Part shown: positions 54,126 to 62,801 of the stretch, in pieces
Position numbering within the stretch: position 1 is the first letter of the stretch
Layout: the number at the start of each line of letters is the position of its first letter
Assembly (NCBI GenBank): GCA_903884655.1
Contig: CAISFO010000060.1
Span: 62,001-126,000, forward strand
DNA: 64,000 bases
Source: an uncultured Holophagaceae bacterium
GTDB taxonomy: Bacteria > Acidobacteriota > Holophagae > Holophagales > Holophagaceae
Direction: 5' to 3'
Made by a program: the position numbers and the translations under genes
The notes under the pieces: generated by a model
Told to the model about the DNA's origin: nothing
What the model saw: the letters and a program-made list of their open reading frames with translations, nothing else
Databases searched by the model: none

Positions 54126-55147
54126 ACAGCCTCGAGCGGGTCCTCGCCGCCCTCCAGAACCAGCCGACGGACCGGCCAGCCTTCTTCATCAACGCCAGCC
54201 TGTACGGCGCCCGGCTCACCGGGGCCCACCTGGATGACCACTACACCCAGGCCGAGGTCTACGCGGAAGGCCAGATGGCCATCCGGGAGACCTTCTCGCC
54301 CGACCTGCTCATCAGCCCCTTCTTCGTGCCTGCCATTGGCGAGGCCTTCGGCAGCCCCTGGCGGGCCCGCCCGAGCCAGGCGCCCAACACCGTGCAGTTC
54401 GTGGCCCGCAACGCCGAGGACATGCTGAAGCTCCCCCTGCCCGATGTGGACAGCCACCCGCGGCTGCTCTACCTGCGGGAAACCATCCGGATCCTCACCA
54501 GGAAGTACGCCGGCGAGGTGCCCATCTTTGGCGTGCTGGTGAGCCCCTCGGACATCCCTCCGCTGGTCATCGGCCTCGAAGCCTGGATCGACGCCCTCCT
54601 CTTCCAGCCGGAGGTGGCCCAGGCCCTGCTGGACCGGCTGACCCCCTTTTTCCTGGACCTGGGCAAGGCAATGCTCAGCGACGGTGCCACGGGCCTCGCC
54701 CTGACCTCGAACCTGGCCAACACCTTCATCGTCACGGAGGCCATCGCGAACAGCCTGACGCTGCCGGCGCTGCAGCGGGCCCTGGCGGAAATCCCTGGCC
54801 CCGTCATCTTCCACCATGGCGGCTGTCCCCTGGTGGACCAGCTGGCCCGCTTCAAGGGACTGCCGAACGTCGTGGCCTATTTCATCGATGTGGGCGAGGA
54901 CCTGGGCCTGGCCCGCCGGAACCTGGGCCCGGGCCCCATCGTCATGGGCAACCTCAGCGGCCCCGGCCTCCTCCACCTCCGCCCCGAGGAAGTCACTGCC
55001 CTCTGCGAACAGGCTTTCGACCAGCGGGGCGAGGACCGCCAGTTCATCCTGGCCACCTGCAGCGCCGACATCCAGATCGACACGCCCGCCGAGTCCATCG
55101 CGGCGATCACGGAGGCCGTGTGCCGGGCCGGGGGCGCCGAGGCATGA
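54122..55147 (+). CDS. Uroporphyrinogen decarboxylase-family corrinoid methyltransferase
   Basis: A 341-aa TIM-barrel protein of the MtaA/CmuA/UroD group. N-terminal MNSLERVLAALQNQPTDRPAFF is typical, as are the regions FHHGGCPLVDQL and ATCSADIQIDTPAESI at the back, where methyltransferase members hold zinc ligands. The usual HxC zinc pattern is replaced by HHGGC, so the metal site may differ. It most likely moves a methyl group to or from the corrinoid protein. Overlaps the corrinoid gene (ATGA). The methyl donor or acceptor is not apparent. Confidence 0.85.
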   Translation: MNSLERVLAALQNQPTDRPAFFINASLYGARLTGAHLDDHYTQAEVYAEGQMAIRETFSPDLLISPFFVPAIGEAFGSPWRARPSQAPNTVQFVARNAEDMLKLPLPDVDSHPRLLYLRETIRILTRKYAGEVPIFGVLVSPSDIPPLVIGLEAWIDALLFQPEVAQALLDRLTPFFLDLGKAMLSDGATGLALTSNLANTFIVTEAIANSLTLPALQRALAEIPGPVIFHHGGCPLVDQLARFKGLPNVVAYFIDVGEDLGLARRNLGPGPIVMGNLSGPGLLHLRPEEVTALCEQAFDQRGEDRQFILATCSADIQIDTPAESIAAITEAVCRAGGAEA

Positions 55148-55746
55148 CCCAGGCGAAGCGCCAGCTCTGCATCTCGTGCTCGATCTTCCGGAAGGAGATC
55201 GAGGCACTCCAGGCCTCCGGCCAGCTCGACCTGCCCGTCGAGTTCCTCAACTCCATGCTCCACATGGTGCCCGCCAAGCTGGAAACCCGGCTCCAGGAGG
55301 CCCTGGGCTCGGCCCATGCCCGCCAACCGGACGGGAAGGTCGTGCTGGCCTATGGGGACTGCTGCGGCCACATGGACACCTTCGAGTCCGAGCCGGGCAC
55401 GGCCCGCACTGAAGGGATCAACTGCTGCGAAATCCTTCTGGGCCGGGAAGCCTACCGGAAACTCCGCAAGGAGGGCGCCTTCTTCCTCATGCCAGAATGG
55501 GCGCTGGCCTGGAAGCAGATCTTCGTGGGCCAGCTGGGCCTGCTGGGACCCTGCGCCAGGACCTTCATGCAGGAGATGCACTCGCGCATGATCTACCTCG
55601 ACACCGGGCTGGTGCCCATCCCCCAGGCGGCCCTGCAGGAGGCCAGCGAGTTCCTGGGCCTGCCGGTGGAGATCCTGCCCGTGTCCCTGGATCCCCTCCT
55701 CGCCAGCCTGCAGCAGGCCGCCCGCGCCACCCAGTCCCATGACTGA
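55144..55746 (+). CDS. DUF1638 family protein of a corrinoid methyltransferase operon
   Basis: A 200-aa protein with several cysteines in defined motifs: CISCSIFRKE at the start, YGDCCGHMDTF and INCCEILLG in the middle. This is the DUF1638 pattern, a family usually found beside corrinoid methyltransferases and of unknown activity. It probably binds metal or helps activate the corrinoid. The ATG overlaps the methyltransferase stop by 4 bp, so the genes are coupled. The track start (55120) is 8 codons too early. Confidence 0.8.
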   Translation: MTQAKRQLCISCSIFRKEIEALQASGQLDLPVEFLNSMLHMVPAKLETRLQEALGSAHARQPDGKVVLAYGDCCGHMDTFESEPGTARTEGINCCEILLGREAYRKLRKEGAFFLMPEWALAWKQIFVGQLGLLGPCARTFMQEMHSRMIYLDTGLVPIPQAALQEASEFLGLPVEILPVSLDPLLASLQQAARATQSHD

Positions 55747-58102
55747 GCCGACCCGCCAGCCCGACAGCGCCGCCATTCAGTTCATGATCGTGGACTTCCT
55801 GGCGGAGATCCTGAAGTTCTCGGAGAGCCCCGGGGAAATGGGGCAGTACCTCACCCGGCAGCTGCGGGAGCTCATGGGCGTGCGGGCCGTGGTCATGCTC
55901 CAGCACGGCGAGGCAGTCGAGAGCGGGTCGCCAAGGATCCTGGCCATCGAACCCCGGCGAGCCCACACGCCCTCCCTTGTCCAGGCCCTCGTGCAGCTGG
56001 CCAGCCTGCAGCCAAGGCTGCAGGAGGCCACCCTGCTCCGCAGGGCCTCCTGCCCCCCCGCCATGGCCGAGATCATGGACGGGCTGTGCCTCGCTTCCCT
56101 CAGCATGACGCCCCTTCGCGTCGGCGAGCTGCGGGTGGGCACCCTCTTCGCCCTGGACCACCTGAACCTGCAGCGATCGGATGATGTCACCCGCCTCCTG
56201 AGCACCCTGTCGCCGGTGTTTGCGTTGATCCTCCGGAACACCTTCCACTTCGCGGCCCAGGAAGAGAAGGTCCTGGCCCAGTCGGAAGAGTACCGGGCCC
56301 TCCTCGCCACCAACCTGGACGGCTTTGTCGTGGTCAGTGGCGCAGGGGCGATCCTGGACGTCAACGAAGCCTACCTGCGGATGACCGGCTACTCGCTCGA
56401 CGAGATCAAGAGCCTCCATGTCTCCGACCTGGATGCCCTGGAGACCAGGCCCGAGACGGACCAGCACACCGAGAAGATGAAGCCGTTCGGTTCGGACCGC
56501 TTCATATCCCGCCACCGGCGGAAGGATGGCGCCACCTTCCCCGTGGAGGTCTCCACCACCTACGTCCCCAACCAGGATGTGGTCATCGGCTTCATCCGGG
56601 ACCGCACGGAGCAGGAGGCCGCCGAGACCGCCCTCCGCGCCAGCGAGGCTCAGCACCGGGAGCTGATGGAGATGCTCGGCGAGGGAGTGTCCCTGGTGGA
56701 CGCCTCGGAGACCTTCACCATGGCCAATCCGGAAGCGGAGCGGATCTTCGGCGTGGGCCCCGGTGAGCTGGTCGGCTTGAACCTCCGGACCTTCCTGGAG
56801 GACCCGGAGTGGGAGCAGGTCAGAACCGCCACCAGCCAGAGGATGCAGGGCGTATCCGACAGCTATGAAATCAGCATCCGGCGCATGGACGGCGTGCACC
56901 GGACCCTGCAGATCACCGTGACTCCCCGGTTCGCCCCAGGCGGGACCTTCATCGGGGGCCTCGCGGTGTGCCGGGACATCACCGACGAGATCAAAACCAA
57001 GGAGGCCCTCAGGTTGGCCCAGAAGATGGAAAGCCTCGGCAACCTGGCCGGAGGTCTGGCCCATGACATGAACAACGTGCTCGGGGCGATCATGGGGCTG
57101 TCGACCACGCACCAGGGCCTGGAGGCCGACGGTTCCCGGTTGCACAGCGCTTTCGAGACCATCACGAAGGCCTGCATCCGGGGCCGGAACATGGTGAAGA
57201 GCCTGCTGGACTTCGCCCGCAAGGACATGGCCGGGGAGCGGAGCCTGTCCCTCAACGCCCTCCTGGAGGACGAGGCCCGCCTGCTGGAGCGGACGATTCC
57301 GGCCAACATCGACATCGTCCTGGACCTGGATGCGAACGCGGGCAGCATCCAGGGGGACCCGGACGCCCTCAGCCTCGTGCTCATGAACCTCTGCGTGAAC
57401 GCCGTGGATGCCATGCCCGAAGGGGGGCACCTCACGCTGAGAACCCGCTGCCTGGCCGACGGCCGCCTTTCGGTGGCCGTGCAGGACACGGGCACGGGCA
57501 TGACCCAGGCGACCCTTGAACACGCCATGGAGCCCTTCTACACCACCAAGCCCCACGGGAAGGGGACCGGCCTCGGCCTGTCCCTGGCCTACAGCACGGT
57601 GAAGGCCCACCGGGGCGAGCTGGACATCCAGAGCAGGCTCGGGCAGGGCACCACCATCGAGATGCGCTTCCAGGCCACCCGGCAGCCTGAAGCACCCGCC
57701 CAGGCCCCGGATTCCGGCACGGACTCGCCGGGAGAATCCCTGCGGGTCCTGCTGGTGGACGACGATGAACTCATCCAGTCCTCCCTCGCCGCCCAGCTGG
57801 AGGTCATGGAGCACCAGGTGACCATCGCGGCCAGCGGCGAGGAGGCCATGGAGCAGGTGCTGAAGGGACTCAAGCCCGATCTCATCATCCTCGACATGAA
57901 CATGCCCGGCTGGGGTGGCGCGGGCACCCTGCCCCGCCTGCGGGGGGCCCTCCCCGGAGTGCCCATCCTCCTCTCCACCGGCCGGGCGGACCAACGGGCC
58001 ATCGACCTGGCCAGTGCCCATGCCGACGTCACCCTGCTCGCCAAGCCCTTCAGCTTCCGGGAACTTCAGGCGACCTTTGCAGAGGTCCTTCTCAGGACCT
58101 GA
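55739..58102 (+). CDS. Soluble hybrid histidine kinase (GAF-like, PAS, PAS, kinase, receiver)
   Basis: A 787-aa protein with no membrane helix. A GAF-like domain spans about 15-175, followed by PAS domains at about 180-295 (TNLDGFVVVSGAGAILDVNEA) and 300-420. Kinase core with His near 442 (GGLAHDMNNVLGAIMG), N-box NLCVNAVDAMP and glycine boxes GKGTGLGL. Receiver domain with Asp near 719 (LIILDMNMPGW). Its start lies inside the DUF1638 gene (8-bp overlap), so it is co-translated with the corrinoid proteins. A sensor of methyl donor or corrinoid state is an inference from this linkage. Confidence 0.92.
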   Translation: MTEPTRQPDSAAIQFMIVDFLAEILKFSESPGEMGQYLTRQLRELMGVRAVVMLQHGEAVESGSPRILAIEPRRAHTPSLVQALVQLASLQPRLQEATLLRRASCPPAMAEIMDGLCLASLSMTPLRVGELRVGTLFALDHLNLQRSDDVTRLLSTLSPVFALILRNTFHFAAQEEKVLAQSEEYRALLATNLDGFVVVSGAGAILDVNEAYLRMTGYSLDEIKSLHVSDLDALETRPETDQHTEKMKPFGSDRFISRHRRKDGATFPVEVSTTYVPNQDVVIGFIRDRTEQEAAETALRASEAQHRELMEMLGEGVSLVDASETFTMANPEAERIFGVGPGELVGLNLRTFLEDPEWEQVRTATSQRMQGVSDSYEISIRRMDGVHRTLQITVTPRFAPGGTFIGGLAVCRDITDEIKTKEALRLAQKMESLGNLAGGLAHDMNNVLGAIMGLSTTHQGLEADGSRLHSAFETITKACIRGRNMVKSLLDFARKDMAGERSLSLNALLEDEARLLERTIPANIDIVLDLDANAGSIQGDPDALSLVLMNLCVNAVDAMPEGGHLTLRTRCLADGRLSVAVQDTGTGMTQATLEHAMEPFYTTKPHGKGTGLGLSLAYSTVKAHRGELDIQSRLGQGTTIEMRFQATRQPEAPAQAPDSGTDSPGESLRVLLVDDDELIQSSLAAQLEVMEHQVTIAASGEEAMEQVLKGLKPDLIILDMNMPGWGGAGTLPRLRGALPGVPILLSTGRADQRAIDLASAHADVTLLAKPFSFRELQATFAEVLLRT

Positions 58103-59467
58103 TCAGGCCTGCCGCTGCAGCCAGCGGTTGTAGAGCCACAGGCTGAAGGCACTGCCCAGGCCGAAGAGCGTGAGGATGATCCAGCCCGAGGCCGCGGCTC
58201 TGGGGTCGAGCTTCAGCAGCCCATTCGACTGTTTTACGGCACCCGCGCACATCACCTTGTTGAAGAGCCAGGCACCGGCGGGACCGCCCACCAGGCTGCC
58301 AATGGCCATGGGCAGGTTGGCGTAGCCCAGGAACAGACCCTCCTGGCCCTTGGGAGCCAGGGAGCCGATGTATTCGAAGAGACGGGCCGAGGCGAACAGC
58401 TCGCCGAAGGCGATGAGGGCGACGGTCATCACCACGAAGAGGCTCCCCAGGGGCAGCCAGAGCCTCAGGGTCACGCCACCCGCCATGAACAGCGGGGCCA
58501 CGTTGATGAGCATGGCCAGGCCGATGATCACCGTGCCCACGATGATGGACTTGATGGGGGGCAGCTTGCCGAACAGCTTCGTGATGAGCAGCTGGAACAG
58601 CACGATGGTGATGGGGTTGGCCATGGTGTAGAGGTCCATGGCCGGGGTGAGCTCCACGGTCTTCTTCACGTAGAGCGGCAGCACGTTGTAGACCTGGTTG
58701 TAGATGAAGTAGAAGCCGCTGCTCACCACCAGGAACAGGGCGAAGCGGCCGCTGCCCAGCACCTTGAACATGCCCAGCAGGATCTCGCCAAGGCTGCGCC
58801 GGGGCTTGTCCGGGTCCACCGTGGACTCGGGATCCCGGTACCGCAGCAGCACCGTGAGGAAGGCCAGCACGGCGGCCGCCATGGAGACGAGGAAGATGGT
58901 GTCGAGCTTGCCGAGCCGGGTGCGCACGATGAAGGCCGAGATGCGGCCGAACACGCTGCCGATGTTGATCACCATGTAGAAGATGGCGAAGGCCAGGGTG
59001 GCCTTGCCCAGGTGGGTGCGCTGCACGGTGCCCGCGATGCAGGGCTTCACCATGGAGCCGCCGATGCCGATCAGCAGGATCGCCGCCGCCACCGGCACCA
59101 TGACGCCAGGACCGGCGGTGACTTCCTTTCCGGCCTGCAGCGCCATCGTCTGGCCGCCGAACCAGACCGGATAGCCCATCAGGAAATAGCCCCCCGCCAG
59201 CAGCACGCAGGCCATGAGCAGGCTGCGGCGGAAGCCGATCTGATCCGCCAGAGTGCCGCTGAGGATGGGCAGGAAGTAGACGAGGAACCAGAGCACGCCA
59301 TTCAGGGTGCTGGGCCAGTAGTCGCCCAGTCCCAGGCGCCCCAGGTAGATGACGATGAAGCTGGCCATGGAGTAGTAGGCCGCCCGCTCGAACAGCTCCG
59401 TCAGGTTCGCGTTCCAGAAGCTGTCCGGAAAGCGGTACTTCTCGCGAAAGGAGAGCGGTTGATCCAT
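58103..59467 (-). CDS. POT/PTR-family proton-dependent peptide transporter
   Basis: A 454-aa membrane transporter with about 12-14 TM segments. The N-terminal ELFERAAYYSM (helix 1) and the long PILSGTLADQIGFR loop are POT-family signatures; the E-R-x-x-Y pattern couples protons. It imports di- or tripeptides or related compounds. ATG at 59467 with GAGG 5 nt upstream. Convergent with the kinase gene, 0 bp apart. Confidence 0.88.
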   Translation of the reverse strand: MDQPLSFREKYRFPDSFWNANLTELFERAAYYSMASFIVIYLGRLGLGDYWPSTLNGVLWFLVYFLPILSGTLADQIGFRRSLLMACVLLAGGYFLMGYPVWFGGQTMALQAGKEVTAGPGVMVPVAAAILLIGIGGSMVKPCIAGTVQRTHLGKATLAFAIFYMVINIGSVFGRISAFIVRTRLGKLDTIFLVSMAAAVLAFLTVLLRYRDPESTVDPDKPRRSLGEILLGMFKVLGSGRFALFLVVSSGFYFIYNQVYNVLPLYVKKTVELTPAMDLYTMANPITIVLFQLLITKLFGKLPPIKSIIVGTVIIGLAMLINVAPLFMAGGVTLRLWLPLGSLFVVMTVALIAFGELFASARLFEYIGSLAPKGQEGLFLGYANLPMAIGSLVGGPAGAWLFNKVMCAGAVKQSNGLLKLDPRAAASGWIILTLFGLGSAFSLWLYNRWLQRQA

Positions 59468-59581
59468 GTCGGCCTCTGGGTGGGCCCAGTGTGCCACGAC
59501 ACCCTTAGTGCTTTCGGTCAGGTTGACAATCCGTCAGAGCCGGAAACACTCAGGAATCCAGGGGCTTCCGCGGGAGGACTC

Positions 59582-61072
59582 ATGCGCAGGGTGGACGGGG
59601 TCATCGGAGCGGTTCTGGGGCTCGCCATCGCCTGCGGAGGCGGCCACGGCGCTTCGGCGCCGCCGGTCGTCAGCGTCGCCATCACTCCGCCCGGCGCCAG
59701 CCTGTGGACCGGCGGCACCCAGACCTTCACGGCCGCAGTGAGCGGCAGTACCGACCAGACCGTCACCTGGAGCGTGGTGGAGGGCGGGGGTGGCAGCATC
59801 GATGGCACCGGGCGCTACAAGGCGCCCGCCACTTCCGGAAGCTTCACCGTCAAGGCCGTCAGTGCGGCGGACGCAAGCAAGTCCGCCCTGGCCCCGGTCT
59901 CGGTCTCTGTCCAGCCTCCCCCCGGCGCCTGCAACGGCGCGGCTCTGGGCCCCGGCGCCAGCCTCCAGGGCTTCCTGTCCTTCCCCGCCGACAACGCCTG
60001 GAACCAGGACATCTCGGGCGCCGCGGTGGATCCCAACAGCGCCGCCATCATCGCCTTCATCGGCGCGGGCACGGGTCTGCACCCGGATTTCGGCGCGGGC
60101 CTCTGGCAGGGCGCCCCCATCGGCATCCCCTACAGCGTGGTGGCCTCGTCGGCGCAGGCGAAGGTGCCCGTGACCATTGCATCCACGGGTTACCCAAGCG
60201 AGTGCGATCCCGGCCCCATGCCCATCCCCGCCACCGCACCCATCGAAGGCGGGACTACCTCCACCGGCGACCGCCATGTCCTCGTGATGGACCGGGACAC
60301 CTGCCTGCTCCACGAGCTCTACAACGCCGTCCCGAAGGCCGACGGCAGCTGGACCGCGGATTCCACCGCCACCTGGGACCTGAAGAGCAACGCCCTGCGC
60401 CCCTACGGCTGGACCAGCGCGGACGCGGCGGGCCTGCCCATCTTCCCCGGCCTGGCCCGCTACGACGAAGTGGCCGCCGGGGTCATCACGCACGCCCTGC
60501 GGTTCACGGTGCCAGTCTCCCGCAAGGCCTACGTGCTGCCGGCCACCCACTGGGCCTCGAGCAACACGAACACCAGCGCCCCGCCCATGGGCCTGCGGGT
60601 GCGCCTGAAGGCGGGCGTCGACCTCAGCACCTACCCGGTGCAGGCCCAGGTGGTGCTGGCCGCCCTCAAGCGGTACGGCCTGATCCTGGCCGACAACGGC
60701 AGCGCCTGGTACATCTCCGGCGCCCCGGACGACCGCTGGGACAACACCCAGCTGGCCTCGCTGTCGCGCATCAAGGGTTCGGACCTGGAGGTGGTGCAGA
60801 TGGGCACCGTCTTCACCAGCGATCCCACCGGCACCGCCCCGGCCATCTCGAGCTTCAGCCCAAGCCGGGCCAGCACCACGACGACGGAGGGAGCGCAGCT
60901 CAGCTGGAGCACCACCAACGCCACCCGCTGGTTCATCACCCCGGACCTCGGCTGGGTGACCGGCACCAGCGCCACCGTCCACCCCGCCGCGACCACGACC
61001 TACACCCTGGAAGCAGAAGGGCCCTACGGCAGCGCCACCCGCACGGTCCAGGTCACGATCACCGGACCCTAG
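59582..61072 (+). CDS. Secreted lipoprotein with Ig-like domain and unknown C-terminal domain
   Basis: A 496-aa lipoprotein (signal MRRVDGVIGAVLGLAIAC). An Ig-like Big_2 domain (about 35-115; VTWSVVEGGGGSIDGTGRY). Then a 300-residue beta-rich domain with two Cys (SECDPGPMPIP, DTCLLHELYN) and repeated W-rich strands, which I do not recognise, and a last Ig-like domain (about 425-496). It resembles extracellular enzymes or adhesins of this clade. ATG at 59582 with GGGAGG upstream. Confidence 0.8.
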   Translation: MRRVDGVIGAVLGLAIACGGGHGASAPPVVSVAITPPGASLWTGGTQTFTAAVSGSTDQTVTWSVVEGGGGSIDGTGRYKAPATSGSFTVKAVSAADASKSALAPVSVSVQPPPGACNGAALGPGASLQGFLSFPADNAWNQDISGAAVDPNSAAIIAFIGAGTGLHPDFGAGLWQGAPIGIPYSVVASSAQAKVPVTIASTGYPSECDPGPMPIPATAPIEGGTTSTGDRHVLVMDRDTCLLHELYNAVPKADGSWTADSTATWDLKSNALRPYGWTSADAAGLPIFPGLARYDEVAAGVITHALRFTVPVSRKAYVLPATHWASSNTNTSAPPMGLRVRLKAGVDLSTYPVQAQVVLAALKRYGLILADNGSAWYISGAPDDRWDNTQLASLSRIKGSDLEVVQMGTVFTSDPTGTAPAISSFSPSRASTTTTEGAQLSWSTTNATRWFITPDLGWVTGTSATVHPAATTTYTLEAEGPYGSATRTVQVTITGP

Positions 61073-61102
61073 GAACGCCCTCCCTTCGATGGCTCGCCAG
61101 AG

Positions 61103-61489
61103 TTACCGTAGATCCGCACCCCGCTCCCGCAGCAGCTCCCGCAGCACCGAGCGGTGGCACCGGGCTTCGTCCTCGCAGTAGCAGCCCACCGCCAGGTCGG
61201 TCTGCCGGGACAGGGCCGCCAGCAGATCCAGCAGCCGTGCGTGCTCCGGCTGGGCCATCTCGGCCCGGTAGCGGCGGGCGAAGACCAGCCATTCCTGGTC
61301 AGTCAGGGCGCCCTGGCCCAGCTTCCGCAGGTCCTCGCTCGGCGCCACTTCCGGCAGCCACACATCGTAGTAGTCCCGGGTGGCGAACTCGGCCTTGGGC
61401 ACCCCCCTCGGCGGCCTGCGCACGGTACCGAGGCGCAGCCCCTCGCCGGGTTCGCGCGGGCTTCCGAGTCGGACAATGCGGATGGCCAT
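61103..61489 (-). CDS. DUF488 family protein
   Basis: A 128-aa soluble protein. The motifs IRIVRLGSPREPGEG and YYDVWLPEVAPSEDLRKL and the end CYCEDEARCHRSVLRELL are those of DUF488 (YeaO-like). The two Cys in CYCxxxxxCHR may bind metal. Activity unknown. Confidence 0.88.
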   Translation of the reverse strand: MAIRIVRLGSPREPGEGLRLGTVRRPPRGVPKAEFATRDYYDVWLPEVAPSEDLRKLGQGALTDQEWLVFARRYRAEMAQPEHARLLDLLAALSRQTDLAVGCYCEDEARCHRSVLRELLRERGADLR

Positions 61490-61547
61490 GGCTCCTCCGA
61501 AGCAGGGATCCTTTGTAGCAGACCACCGATCCTGCTATCACGGTCGC

Positions 61548-62738
61548 ATGTCCCGACCCTGCCTGCGCGTCCTCACTTTGGCCCTGGCCACGCTGCTGCC
61601 TTCGCTGCTGGCGGGCGACCGGTCCGCTGATCCCTACGCCCCGGCCACCCAGACCCTCATCGACCGGGCCTTCGAAGGTCTGGATCCGAACAGGCCCGTC
61701 CTCGATGTCCACGTCCACGCCCTCGGCCTGGGGCAGGACGGCGACGGCGCCTTCGTGAACCCGGCGAAGCTCAGCGGCCGGCATCCCTTCAAGCGCTTCG
61801 AAACAGGCCTGTATTTGAAGGCCACCGGGGTGCAGGACATGGCCAGCTTCGATCGCGAATACCTGGAGGTGCTGGTGGCCCGGGCTCGAGCCTTCCCTCA
61901 CCCCGTGAAGCTCCACCTGCTGGCCATGGACCGGGCCTACCGGGCCGATGGGAGCCCCGATCCAGTACGCACCGAATTCTACGTGCCGAACGACTACGTC
62001 TTCGCCGCCACCGCAAAGCATCCGGACCTCTTCGTGCCTGTCATCTCCATCCACCCGGCCCGGAAGGACGCCCTCCAGGAGCTGGAGGCCTGCGCCGCCA
62101 AGGGCGCCCGCCTGCTGAAGTGGCTGCCCAACGCCCAGGGCATCGACCCCGCGGATCCTCGCTACGACGCCTTCTACCTTCGCATGAGGTCGCTGGGCAT
62201 CACGCTGCTCACCCACGCAGGCGAGGAGAAGGCCGTGGCGGTGAAGGGCGCCCAGGCCCTGGGCAACCCCCTGCGCCTTCGCCGCCCCCTGGACCTGGGG
62301 GTGAAGGTCATCGTGGCCCACTGCGCCAGCCTGGGAAGGAATGCCGATCTGGATCACCCGGGACGGACCTCCACCAATTTCGAGCTGTTCCTGCGCCTCA
62401 TGGATGAGCCGAAATACCGGGGGCAGCTTTATGGCGACCTTTCGGCCATCACCCAGATCAATCGGCTGCCCACGGCCCTGCAGACCTTGCTCGCCCGGCC
62501 GGACTTCGATGAGCGCCTGCTCAATGGCAGCGACTACCCTCTGCCCGGCGTCAACCTCGTCATCTGGACCCGCCGCCTTGTCGAGCTGCGCATGATCACG
62601 CCCGCCGAACGGCGGGCCCTGAACGCGATCTGGAAGCGCAACCCCCTGCTCTTCGACTTCGTCCTCAAGCGCACGCTGAAAGACCCCGGGACCGCCCGGC
62701 GCCTGACGGCCGCCGCCTTCCAGCCAACGGTGCCCTGA
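61548..62738 (+). CDS. Secreted amidohydrolase-family protein (TIM barrel)
   Basis: A 396-aa protein with a signal peptide (about 1-23). Metal motif VLDVHVHALG near residue 50, then PVISIHPARKDA, LLKWLPNAQGI, LLTHAGEEKA, VIVAHCASLGR and NGSDYPLPG: this order matches amidohydrolase-related (Amidohydro_2) enzymes with a DxHxH start and a terminal Asp. Substrate unknown. ATG at 61548; upstream ORF extension overlaps the DUF488 gene on the other strand and is not credible. Confidence 0.85.
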   Translation: MSRPCLRVLTLALATLLPSLLAGDRSADPYAPATQTLIDRAFEGLDPNRPVLDVHVHALGLGQDGDGAFVNPAKLSGRHPFKRFETGLYLKATGVQDMASFDREYLEVLVARARAFPHPVKLHLLAMDRAYRADGSPDPVRTEFYVPNDYVFAATAKHPDLFVPVISIHPARKDALQELEACAAKGARLLKWLPNAQGIDPADPRYDAFYLRMRSLGITLLTHAGEEKAVAVKGAQALGNPLRLRRPLDLGVKVIVAHCASLGRNADLDHPGRTSTNFELFLRLMDEPKYRGQLYGDLSAITQINRLPTALQTLLARPDFDERLLNGSDYPLPGVNLVIWTRRLVELRMITPAERRALNAIWKRNPLLFDFVLKRTLKDPGTARRLTAAAFQPTVP

Positions 62739-62801
62739 GGGCGGGACGGGGCTTCCCGCGGATGTCATGATGTTCGACCCCCACTTGGAGGATCCACGGC
62801 C

